A program made the position numbers and the translations under genes. Positions 1-7,060 of a stretch of DNA of 64,000 bases are shown here, one piece after another. How positions within the stretch are numbered: the stretch's first letter is position 1; every line of letters begins with the position of its first letter. A model generated the notes under the pieces. The model was not told the DNA's origin and made no database searches. It saw nothing but the letters and a program-made list of their open reading frames with translations. This DNA comes from Gammaproteobacteria bacterium (GTDB lineage Bacteria > Pseudomonadota > Gammaproteobacteria > Ga0077536): NCBI GenBank assembly GCA_024234975.1, contig JACKNH010000008.1:141303-205302 (forward strand), written 5' to 3'.

Positions 1-2
1 TC

Positions 3-182
3 ATCTGGCTGGCGGAAAACGCCGGTACGTTCTTCGGCTTGTGGGCGTATCCCCACCAACTCGGCGCCTGGGCGGCGGTCCATGTCAGCAAGTGGAGTGC
101 CTGGTCGCTGCTGGTGTTGATGAGCTTTACCATCGTGGTCCAACTCAAGCACATCAAGGCCAGTGTGAACGTTCCCCGCTAG
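3..182 (+). CDS. C-terminal end of a DUF817-type membrane protein (partial)
   Basis: The frame is open from the left edge of the window and stops at a TAG ending at 182, giving 59 residues. It includes IWLAENAGTFFGLWAYPHQ, then a K-x-SxW-SLLVLMSF stretch that looks like a last membrane helix, and a short basic tail. The AEN-GT-x-G-x-W-x-YP-x-Q pattern matches my memory of the C-terminus of the DUF817 family of multi-helix membrane proteins of unknown function. The start lies outside the window, so nothing can be said about its operon or regulation. The family call rests on a short segment. Confidence 0.6.
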   Translation: MWLAENAGTFFGLWAYPHQLGAWAAVHVSKWSAWSLLVLMSFTIVVQLKHIKASVNVPR

Positions 183-240
183 CGGGGGCAGGCACCCTGC
201 GGAGGTTGTGCGACCCGTGATAGAACGTTTCGCGTGACCT

Positions 241-336
241 GCGCACTCTGATATCGATAGTGGCCGAATCCGTCGCGGTACCATCGTCGACCGTCACCAC
301 GGCGACGTAGCTGCCGGGCGTGATATAGGTGTGGGC
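241..336 (-). pseudogene. Remnant of a PKD (polycystic-kidney-disease) domain
   Basis: A minus-strand frame across this interval reads HTYITPGSYVAVVTVDDG, followed by a T-A-T-D-S-A-T-I-D-I-R-V strand. This is the second half of a PKD domain (H-x-Y-x-x-P-G-x-Y-x-V-x-L-x-V-x-D-G is diagnostic). The open frame runs from 381 to 154, but the first half of the domain is missing, and upstream minus-strand sequence shows no matching N-terminal part or signal peptide. I read it as the decayed end of a former surface or secreted protein. A short intact gene is less likely because no half-PKD protein is known to me. Confidence 0.5.
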
Positions 337-415
337 GGCGCGCCTTCGCCTGGTGAGGCACGGGTGCGTGTTGCGGAGCATTAGTCCAGGGTGCCGATAG
401 GGATAACTGTAAATG

Positions 416-436
416 GTTTAATAATTAAACTATATT
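416..436 (+). promoter_or_regulatory. Perfect AT-rich palindrome followed by a -10-like box
   Basis: Bases 416-430 read gtttaataattaaac, a perfect 7+1+7 inverted repeat in otherwise GC-rich DNA. It is directly followed by tatatt (431-436), a good sigma70 -10 hexamer. It sits about 50 bases upstream of the exported-protein gene starting at 488. No clear -35 is visible, which would fit an activated promoter, or an operator overlapping the promoter. The role is inferred from position only. Confidence 0.4.
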
Positions 437-487
437 GCGTTCACAACCCGGCGCACCGGCCGGGCGTGGCTGACGGGAGGGGAACCC

Positions 488-2098
488 ATGCGGGCAGCAC
501 TACTGTTGTTGATGATCGGGGTGATGACGAACAGTCTTGCGCAGGCGCCGCAGTACCGTGCGCTCGACCCTCGTGGCACCTGGCCCGAGGTTATGCGTAT
601 ACCGCTGGCGGAACGGCTGGAGGATCTGCGTGGCAAAAAGATTCACCTGATCCTGTCGTGGGATCTCGAGTCTGGCTTCGATACCACAGTCAATGATCTT
701 GCCGACGCGCTGCGCAAGGCCGGCGCGGTTCCTTCAATCGACCACCGTAACGTGCGCTATTCGGAAGATGATCCCCAGCTGTGGGCGTCGCTGAAAGAGC
801 GGAGCGCGGATGGGTTTCTCTATATCGCCGCGGCATCGTCGTCGACCACTTCGTATGCGTTCAAATGGTCGGCCAAACTGGAGAAGAGTGGTCTGCCCGG
901 TGCGGTGATGGCATTCGACCAGCTTGCCAGCGTCGGCGAAACCACGAGTCTGCGCGAGGGCGCGCGCGTGCGGTCCGTTGCTTTCAGCTATCCGACCAGC
1001 GCGATGCCCGTGGCTGATTACGCGCAGGCCATCGCGCAGGCGCTGGCGGCATTGACCCGTCCGCTGACCGATGCCGAGCAGCAGACCGGTACTTATCGGC
1101 CACCGGCCAATCCTGACATTGCCGCTGAAGGTGATCTGGCGGCGGTTCAACAAGCGTTTTATGCGCAGGGATTCACGGACGGCCTGCCGATCATCCCGCC
1201 GACCGAAGGCAACGTGGCGGCGATGCTGAAGGGCACTCACCATCGCGCGGATGAAGTCGTCGCCAAGGTGTTTTACCCGGAGGGATTACAGGCCACCGTG
1301 CGACAGGTTGCGATCAACGCGGTGATGGCGGGTTGTCTGCCTGAACACATGCCCGTGTTGCTGGCAACGGTGGAAGCCTTTCAGAAGTTCAACCTGAACT
1401 CGATGTTGCGGTCGACGAATTCCTTCGCGTTCATGCAGGTGGTCAATGGACCGATTGCCACGGAGTTGAAAATGAACGCGGGCGTCAACGCCGTCGGCCC
1501 TGGCAATCAGGCCAACGCGGCAATGGGCCGTGCGTTGCGCTTGTTCATCATCAATCTCGGTGGCGGCGCGCCCGGCGTGAACATCATGGCCGTCATCGGC
1601 AACAACGCCGGCTATGGTTTCATGTTTGCCGAGAACGAGGCGCAGAGCCCATGGGAGTCATTGAGTGTGGCGCAAGGGTTCAAGCCCGGCGATAGCACGT
1701 TGACATTGTTCTCCGGCGGCTGGGCCCACGCCGGCAACTACAACCTCGGCTCAAAATTCGAGCGTGTCGCCGCGGACATCGCCCGCTTCGAATCCAAGAG
1801 TGGCGCGACCATCATCATTTCGCCGCAACGCGCACAGGACCTTTCGCGTCAGGGCATGTCGCGCAGCGACGCCATCGATTTTCTCTGGCGCCACGCCACC
1901 CGCCCATTGGGAGAATTGCGGCAGGAACGCTTCTTCAGCGAAACGCAGGCGATGAAGGCGATGCCGGATTCAGCGGCGGTTCCGGTATTTCCCGAAGGCT
2001 CGCTGCATATCGTGGTTGCCGGCGGCGATGCCAGCCCGATGATGCAGGCATGGCACATGTATCGCCCGCAGACGGTGTCAGTGGATAAGTGGCGGTAG
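488..2098 (+). CDS. Exported two-domain protein of unknown function (DGLPIIPPT-type C-terminal half)
   Basis: The protein has 536 residues and begins with a clear signal peptide (hydrophobic MRAALLLLMIGVMTNSLAQA, probable cleavage after AQA). Residues about 45-190 look like a Rossmann-like alpha/beta domain (KKIHLILSWD, then alternating helices and strands). From about residue 217 there is a second domain with a string of strongly conserved-looking motifs: FTDGLPIIPPTEGNV, AINAVMAGCLPEHMPVLLA, VNGPIATELKMN, GNQANAAMGRALRLFIINLGG and APGVN. I recognise these motifs from a family of uncharacterised bacterial proteins that I associate, uncertainly, with UGSC-type proteins. The cysteine in MAGC is a candidate functional residue. 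A GGGAGGGGA-like Shine-Dalgarno (about 476-484) supports the start. No partner gene is adjacent, and no enzymatic function is assigned. Confidence 0.75.
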   Translation: MRAALLLLMIGVMTNSLAQAPQYRALDPRGTWPEVMRIPLAERLEDLRGKKIHLILSWDLESGFDTTVNDLADALRKAGAVPSIDHRNVRYSEDDPQLWASLKERSADGFLYIAAASSSTTSYAFKWSAKLEKSGLPGAVMAFDQLASVGETTSLREGARVRSVAFSYPTSAMPVADYAQAIAQALAALTRPLTDAEQQTGTYRPPANPDIAAEGDLAAVQQAFYAQGFTDGLPIIPPTEGNVAAMLKGTHHRADEVVAKVFYPEGLQATVRQVAINAVMAGCLPEHMPVLLATVEAFQKFNLNSMLRSTNSFAFMQVVNGPIATELKMNAGVNAVGPGNQANAAMGRALRLFIINLGGGAPGVNIMAVIGNNAGYGFMFAENEAQSPWESLSVAQGFKPGDSTLTLFSGGWAHAGNYNLGSKFERVAADIARFESKSGATIIISPQRAQDLSRQGMSRSDAIDFLWRHATRPLGELRQERFFSETQAMKAMPDSAAVPVFPEGSLHIVVAGGDASPMMQAWHMYRPQTVSVDKWR

Positions 2099-2421
2099 CG
2101 CGGCAGCCCCAGCACGCCGCGCTACCTGCCGGATCGAGGGTTACTCCGCCTCGCGTGAATGACTGAGCACCGCCGGAAAGTGAAGTCAACGGGGCGGCGC
2201 ATTACACGGTCGGACTGTGCTGCGACAACAGTCGCTGGACGGGCGTCGGAAGTTCTACAATACTGAGCGGCCGGTTCTGCCTGTCATGGCACGGTTCAAT
2301 AAGGAACCAGACCCGCAGAAGTGCGCATCGGATCAATTGTGCATTCCGTCGCGCGCTGGCGGTGGTTGTCGACCGGCACTTGCGACCGCGGACCGAATTC
2401 ACTCAGCTTACCGGAGTCGTC
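2099..2421. other. Intergenic stretch, 323 bases, nothing firm
   Basis: No coding frame with recognisable content. A tacaat hexamer at 2256-2261 could be a -10 box for the small exported protein downstream, but no convincing -35 precedes it at normal spacing. The last 40 bases carry the Shine-Dalgarno of the next gene. Confidence 0.3.
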
Positions 2422-2970
2422 ATGAATCGGATTTCAGCAGCTTTATGTCGTGGTGGATGGTCGGGTTTCCTGCTTGCAGGGACGCTCGGCCTCGCCACAG
2501 TTCAATCCCATGCCGCGGGTTTCACCTGCGCCGACATTCGCAACGACGCTGACCGTCTTGCCTGTTTCGATGCCAATCAGGGCGAAGCGCGGGCCGTGGT
2601 CCCCGGAGAGACGCCTGCGCAGGCGGTGCCGTCACCCGCGCCACTCAACGCCGAGCTGCCAGCCATCGTGCAGCGTCACACCGCAGCGGCAGGCGGCACG
2701 GTGGATACCTTTGGTACGACGCAGGCTGAAGTCCGCACGGTGGACAACAAACAGGAACTGCACGATCGGATTGTTGAGATCGAGAACAACCCGGGTAACC
2801 AGCGCTATTTCACGCTGGCCAGCGGCCAGGTGTGGAAGCAGACGATCAACAGGTATTACGCGCTGAACGAAGGCCAGAGCGTTCGCATCTATCCGACGCA
2901 TTGGGGCGATAAGTACCGCATGGCCGGCGAAGGCTTGAAGGGGTTCATTCAGGTCGAACGGGTACGCTGA
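2422..2970 (+). CDS. Small exported protein with an N-terminal CxxI-RLACFD motif
   Basis: With the start at the ATG at 2422, eight bases after a CCGGAG Shine-Dalgarno, the product has 182 residues. An upstream in-frame ATG at 2362 would add 20 residues before the signal peptide and is unlikely. Residues 1-32 form a signal peptide (hydrophobic core around FLLAGTLGLATVQSHAAG). The mature protein begins FTCADIRNDADRLACFD, a two-cysteine motif seen at the N-terminus of many short periplasmic proteins in gammaproteobacteria, some linked to type VI secretion. The C-terminal part (TLASGQVWKQ, then GQSVRIYPTHWGDKYRM and IQVERVR) looks like a small beta-rich domain. The next gene starts 16 bases after the stop, so the two may be co-transcribed. 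Function unknown. Confidence 0.75.
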   Translation: MNRISAALCRGGWSGFLLAGTLGLATVQSHAAGFTCADIRNDADRLACFDANQGEARAVVPGETPAQAVPSPAPLNAELPAIVQRHTAAAGGTVDTFGTTQAEVRTVDNKQELHDRIVEIENNPGNQRYFTLASGQVWKQTINRYYALNEGQSVRIYPTHWGDKYRMAGEGLKGFIQVERVR

Positions 2971-2986
2971 GAAAATCACGATCAGC

Positions 2987-4135
2987 ATGACGAACGAGAT
3001 GGCTGATTCCGCTGATGAGATGACAGCACTGGGCGCTGACTTGCGGGCATTCCAGCATGCTGCCGTGCCTGCCAGCGGATTCGTGACCGAAGCAGCGGGC
3101 TTCGATGCGCAAGGCCGGCACGACGAAGCAATCAACGTGCTGGCACGTGGCACCAAACAAGGTGATCTCGCGGCGATGACATTGCTCGGCAAGCGATTGC
3201 TTACCGGTGATCGTGCGCCGCCGATGGCCAAGGAGGGCATCAGTTTCCTCGTCGATGCCGCGAATGCAGGTGGCGGTGAGGCGGCCAATCGCCTGGCGGT
3301 GTTGCTCGCGCTGGGTTACGGCGTGCCGCAGAGCTGGAGCAATGCGTTGGACGCACTGACGGTGGCAGCAGAGCGCGGCTACCGGCCGGCGCAAGGCCAA
3401 CTGTTCTGCCTGGCACGGGATCGCGAACTTGCCGCGCAAGCGCTCAATCCGAATCCGTCGCAAAGTCTCTGGCGCGGTCTCGCCGGCACGGTCAGTGTGT
3501 CGTTCTGGACCCAGACACCCCCCGGCATGAACATATTGAGTGAATCCCCCGTGGTGACCCACATCACCGGTTTCGCGCCGCCGCCGGTCTGCCAATGGTT
3601 GATCGAACTGGCGCGGGATCGACTGGCGCCGGCGATGGTCTATGACTCCGCGGCGCAGGAAGTGGTACGGCACCAGACCCGCACCAACACCGCCGCCATC
3701 TTCGACATGATGAGCACGGATTTGCTGAACGTGCTGCTGCAGGCACGCATTTCCGCCGCGGTGAAAATTCCCATCCGCCAGTTCGAAGCGGCGACGGTGT
3801 TGCATTATTCGGTGGGCGAGGAGATCACGCCGCACTTCGATTTCATCGATCCGGACAGCGCCGATTATGAAAACCAGATCAGGACCGCCGGCCAGCGCGC
3901 CATCACCTTCCTGGTGTATCTGAACGAAGAATACGAAGGCGGTCAGACCGGGTTTCCGAAATTATCTGTAGAAGTGCAAGGCAAGCGCGGCGAAGCCTTG
4001 TTCTTCATCAACGCACTACCCGATGGTTCACCCGATCTGCGCACCGAACATATCGGCGCGCCGCCGCGCAGCGGCGAGAAATGGATCGTCACGCAATTCA
4101 TCCGCAATCGCCCGGTGTTCGCCGCCGCGGTCTGA
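2987..4135 (+). CDS. Sel1-like repeat / prolyl 4-hydroxylase-type 2OG-Fe(II) dioxygenase
   Basis: 382 residues. Residues about 35-160 are helical with Sel1/TPR-like spacing (GDLAAMTLLGKRLLTGD, ANAGGGEAANRLAVLLALGYGV), suggesting a protein-interaction platform. Residues about 185-375 are a prolyl 4-hydroxylase catalytic domain: HYSVGEEITPHFDFID supplies the iron-binding His and Asp, LVYLNEEYEGGQTGFP is the conserved core strand, TEHIGAPP supplies the distal His, and the Lys in GEKWIVTQFIRNRP would bind 2-oxoglutarate. All expected catalytic residues are visible. The family hydroxylates prolines in proteins using Fe(II), O2 and 2-oxoglutarate; the target here is unknown. There is no signal peptide, so it is probably cytoplasmic. 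Shine-Dalgarno is weak; the gene may rely on coupling to the preceding one. Confidence 0.85.
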   Translation: MTNEMADSADEMTALGADLRAFQHAAVPASGFVTEAAGFDAQGRHDEAINVLARGTKQGDLAAMTLLGKRLLTGDRAPPMAKEGISFLVDAANAGGGEAANRLAVLLALGYGVPQSWSNALDALTVAAERGYRPAQGQLFCLARDRELAAQALNPNPSQSLWRGLAGTVSVSFWTQTPPGMNILSESPVVTHITGFAPPPVCQWLIELARDRLAPAMVYDSAAQEVVRHQTRTNTAAIFDMMSTDLLNVLLQARISAAVKIPIRQFEAATVLHYSVGEEITPHFDFIDPDSADYENQIRTAGQRAITFLVYLNEEYEGGQTGFPKLSVEVQGKRGEALFFINALPDGSPDLRTEHIGAPPRSGEKWIVTQFIRNRPVFAAAV

Positions 4136-4174
4136 GTCCTGCAGTCCGTCGTTAATTTCCCTCGTTGTTGACGC

Positions 4175-4191
4175 GCGACGTTAAGCGTCGC
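4175..4191 (+). terminator. Short hairpin downstream of the hydroxylase gene
   Basis: gcgacg-ttaag-cgtcgc is a perfect six-base-pair inverted repeat with a five-base loop, 40 bases after the dioxygenase stop and about 130 bases before the porin start. There is no following T-run, so it may be a weak terminator or part of the urea-island leader. Confidence 0.3.
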
Positions 4192-4320
4192 CAGTGTGAT
4201 GACGTTCAGCGCGTATGCGTCATTCGACGTATGCCACTAGTGCAATCCTCTCATTGTTGCGCAATGCCGCAATTCCAATACTGGCCGCATTCGATCAACT
4301 TGCTGAGGAGAACAGCAATC

Positions 4321-5502
4321 ATGCAGAACCCTTCCATTCCGCGCCACCGGCAACCGACTGCCGGAAAGTCCAAAACACTGGGCATGGCCTGCCTGGCCGG
4401 CCTGCTGCTGGCCGGTGCGACCGGTAATGCGAATGCCGGATACAAGTTGGAGTTGACCGACACCAGCTTCATCTCGCTGGGTATGGGTATGCGCGCGGCG
4501 GCCATCGGCCGCGACGACGGCGCGCCCGACAGTGATTCCTGGGGCACGGATTTCGATGTGCAGAACATGCGTCTTTACCTGAGCGGCCAGATCACCGACA
4601 AGATCAAATTCACCTTCAACACCGATGAAATCTTCGGTGACGGTCCGGTGGACGTGCTGGACGCCATCGCCCAGTTCGAATTCTCACCGTCGTTCAATAT
4701 CTGGCTGGGCCGCATGCTGACTCCCGCCGACCGCATTGAAATGAACGGCCCGTTCTACGGGCTTTCCTGGAACCAGTACACACAGCCGTTGTATGCCTCG
4801 GACCAGGGCGGCACGGCCGGCACCTATGGCCGTGATGATGGCGTCACGGTGTGGGGCACGATGGGCAAGTTCCAGTATGCGATCGGCGCCTTCGACGGCT
4901 TGAATGGCTTCAGCAACCAGAGTGATGACGTGCTGATCGCCGGTCGCTTCGCCTACAACTTCCTGAACATGGAAGACAACCCGGCCTACTACACCAGCAG
5001 CACCTACTACGGCGGCCTCGGCAACATTCTCACTCTCGGCGTCAGCTTCCAGACCCAGGATAACGGTACCGGCAGCGCAGCCGAACCCGGCGATTTCTTC
5101 GGCTTCACCGTCGACCTGCTGTCTGAAACCGTGCTCGACGGCGGCGGCGTGGTGACCATCGAAGGCGAATACAAGAATTTCGATGCGGACTACACGTTGG
5201 CGACGACACCGACCGCAGGCGCGTGCTTCTGCCTGTTTGACGGTGATTCCTGGTTCGCCACCGCAGCATTCCTGTTCCCCCAGGAAGTCGGCGTCGGCAA
5301 GTTCCAGCCCTATGTGCGCTACGTCTCCAACGATCCCAGCGACGCTGCCGACAGCGACCTGCTCGAAGTCGGCGTCAACTACGTGATCTCCGGTCACAAC
5401 GCACGGCTGAACCTCAACTACAGCACTGGCGACGCCAACATCAGCGGCTACCGCGGCGCTGATACCGACAGCATCTCGTTCGGCGCGCAACTGCAGTTCT
5501 AA
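4321..5502 (+). CDS. Outer-membrane porin at the head of the urea operon
   Basis: The ATG at 4321 follows a CTGAGGAGAAC Shine-Dalgarno and gives 393 residues; the frame extends 52 codons further upstream but without a ribosome site or signal. A long positively charged N-region followed by GMACLAGLLLAGATGNANA forms the signal peptide. The mature chain alternates polar and aromatic residues (NMRLYLSGQITDKIKFTFN, FNIWLGRMLTP, GKFQYAIGAFDGL) and ends with SISFGAQLQF, a typical barrel C-terminus with terminal Phe. This is porin architecture. The gene lies 26 bases before urtA on the same strand, so I infer that it lets urea or short amides across the outer membrane for the UrtABCDE importer. The substrate is inferred from context only. 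Confidence 0.85.
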   Translation: MQNPSIPRHRQPTAGKSKTLGMACLAGLLLAGATGNANAGYKLELTDTSFISLGMGMRAAAIGRDDGAPDSDSWGTDFDVQNMRLYLSGQITDKIKFTFNTDEIFGDGPVDVLDAIAQFEFSPSFNIWLGRMLTPADRIEMNGPFYGLSWNQYTQPLYASDQGGTAGTYGRDDGVTVWGTMGKFQYAIGAFDGLNGFSNQSDDVLIAGRFAYNFLNMEDNPAYYTSSTYYGGLGNILTLGVSFQTQDNGTGSAAEPGDFFGFTVDLLSETVLDGGGVVTIEGEYKNFDADYTLATTPTAGACFCLFDGDSWFATAAFLFPQEVGVGKFQPYVRYVSNDPSDAADSDLLEVGVNYVISGHNARLNLNYSTGDANISGYRGADTDSISFGAQLQF

Positions 5503-5528
5503 CCCCATTCCGTACAAAGGAGAGCAAC

Positions 5529-6818
5529 ATGTATTCGAACAAGTTTCTGGCAGGGCTGGCGATCAGCACGTTGGTCAGCTCCATGTCTGTCGCCACCTGG
5601 GCGGCAGAAGACACCATCAAAGTAGGCGTGCTGCATTCGTTATCGGGCACCATGGCCATCAGCGAAACCACGCTGAAGGACACCGTGTTGATGATGATCG
5701 ACGAACAGAACAAGAAGGGCGGCGTGCTGGGCAAGAAGCTCGAAGCCGTGGTGGTCGACCCGGCGTCCGACTGGCCGCTGTTCGCGGAAAAAGCGCGTGA
5801 GCTGATTTCCAACAATGGCGTTTCGGTCATCTTCGGCTGCTGGACTTCGGTCTCACGCAAGTCGGTACTGCCGGTCATCGAGGAACTGAACGGCCTGCTG
5901 TTCTACCCGGTGCAGTACGAAGGTGAGGAATCGTCGAAGAATGTCTTCTACACCGGCGCCGCGCCGAACCAGCAGGCGATTCCGGCAGTGGATTACCTGA
6001 TGAACGATCTTGGTGTTGAACGTTGGGTGCTCGCCGGTACTGACTACGTTTATCCGCGCACCACCAACAAGATTCTCGAAGCCTATCTGCGTGACAAAGG
6101 CGTGGCCGAGGCCGACATCAAGATCAACTACACGCCGTTCGGTCATTCCGACTGGCAGAGTATCGTCGCTGACATCAAGCGCTTCGGCAGCGAAGGCAAG
6201 AAGACCGCGGTGGTTTCGACCATCAACGGTGACGCCAACGTGCCGTTCTATCGCGAACTGGGCAACCAGGGCCTTTCCGCCGAGGACATTCCGGTGATCG
6301 CATTCTCGGTCGGAGAGGAGGAACTCTCCGGTATCGATACTGCGCCGCTGGTCGGCCACCTGGCGGCGTGGAATTACTTCGAGAGCGTCGATTCAGCCGA
6401 GAACGAAGCGTTCATCAACGGCTGGCACAAGTTCATCAAGAACGACAAGCGCGTGACCAACGATCCGATGGAAGCGACGTATATCGGCTTCAACATGTGG
6501 GTGAAGGCGGTGGCAAAAGCCGGCACCACAGATGTCGACAAGGTCGAGCAGGCGATGATCGGTATCACTGCGCCTAACCTGACAGGCGGCGTCGCCACCA
6601 TGAACAAGGCTCACCACCTGAGCAAGCCGGTGTTGATCGGCGAAGTGCAGGCGGATGGCCAGTTCGAAGTGGTGTGGGAAACCGACGGCCTCGTGGATGG
6701 CGATGCCTGGTCCGACTTCCTGCCGGGTTCCAAGGACATCATTGCCGATTGGACCGCACCCATCAAATGCGGCAACTACAACACCAAGACCAAAACCTGC
6801 TCGGGCCAGAATTACTAA
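5529..6818 (+). CDS. urtA: Urea ABC transporter substrate-binding protein
   Basis: 429 residues. A signal peptide (FLAGLAISTLVSSMSVATWA) precedes EDTIKVGVLHSLSGTMAIS, the classic start of a branched-chain-amino-acid-type (periplasmic-binding type 1) receptor. VIFGCWTSVSRKSVLPVIEE, LLFYPVQYEGEE and YTGAAPNQQAIPA are hallmark UrtA segments that separate it from amino-acid receptors; the length is normal. It captures urea in the periplasm and delivers it to UrtBC. AAAGGAGAGC upstream is a strong ribosome site. It is the second gene of the island, and two RNA hairpins separate it from urtB, which would allow higher expression of the binding protein than of the membrane parts. Confidence 0.96.
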   Translation: MYSNKFLAGLAISTLVSSMSVATWAAEDTIKVGVLHSLSGTMAISETTLKDTVLMMIDEQNKKGGVLGKKLEAVVVDPASDWPLFAEKARELISNNGVSVIFGCWTSVSRKSVLPVIEELNGLLFYPVQYEGEESSKNVFYTGAAPNQQAIPAVDYLMNDLGVERWVLAGTDYVYPRTTNKILEAYLRDKGVAEADIKINYTPFGHSDWQSIVADIKRFGSEGKKTAVVSTINGDANVPFYRELGNQGLSAEDIPVIAFSVGEEELSGIDTAPLVGHLAAWNYFESVDSAENEAFINGWHKFIKNDKRVTNDPMEATYIGFNMWVKAVAKAGTTDVDKVEQAMIGITAPNLTGGVATMNKAHHLSKPVLIGEVQADGQFEVVWETDGLVDGDAWSDFLPGSKDIIADWTAPIKCGNYNTKTKTCSGQNY

Positions 6819-6853
6819 GGACCGCGCATCATCCTCACTGGGAGGTGACGATG

Positions 6854-6889
6854 GACTGATTGCACTTGCAGGTGCCTCCGCAATCAGTC
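6854..6889 (+). promoter_or_regulatory. Ten-base-pair intercistronic stem-loop after urtA
   Basis: gactgattgc (6854-6863) and gcaatcagtc (6880-6889) are perfect complements around a 16-base loop. The stem begins immediately after a strong Shine-Dalgarno (ggaggtgac, 6841-6849) and an ATG-GAC-TGA two-codon frame (6851-6859); the stem starts at the second codon of that frame. The position between urtA and urtB suggests an mRNA processing, stability or translation-control element. Confidence 0.5.
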
Positions 6890-6904
6890 GTCGACAACAA
6901 GAAA

Positions 6905-6936
6905 GCGGGCTGCACGTAAACGCAGCCCGCCGTTTT
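6905..6936 (+). terminator. Rho-independent terminator / attenuator between urtA and urtB
   Basis: gcgggctgc (6905-6913) pairs perfectly with gcagcccgc (6922-6930) around an 8-base loop and is followed by cgtttt. A GC-rich nine-pair stem with a short T-run inside an operon fits partial termination, which is common after the gene for a periplasmic binding protein. No separate strong promoter for urtB was seen between here and 7061. Confidence 0.7.
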
Positions 6937-7060
6937 AACCAACGGCAGGACACAGAGTCATTTCATCAATGCGTGAATGTTATCGAACCCGCATGCCGAG
7001 ACGCTGCCAATTCGGGCGCTGTCAGAATATTGGCCTGGGGCCGCGCCAGGTGATTCCCGG

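Noticed and set aside
4165..4320. N-terminal extension of the porin by 52 codons
   Set aside because: The segment has no coding character and the ATG at 4321 has both a ribosome site and a signal peptide directly after it.
4136..4320. Sigma54 or NtrC control site before the urea operon
   Set aside because: No GG-N10-GC pair of adequate quality was found, although nitrogen control would be expected; a sigma70-like ttgacg at 4168 lacks a -10 at normal spacing.
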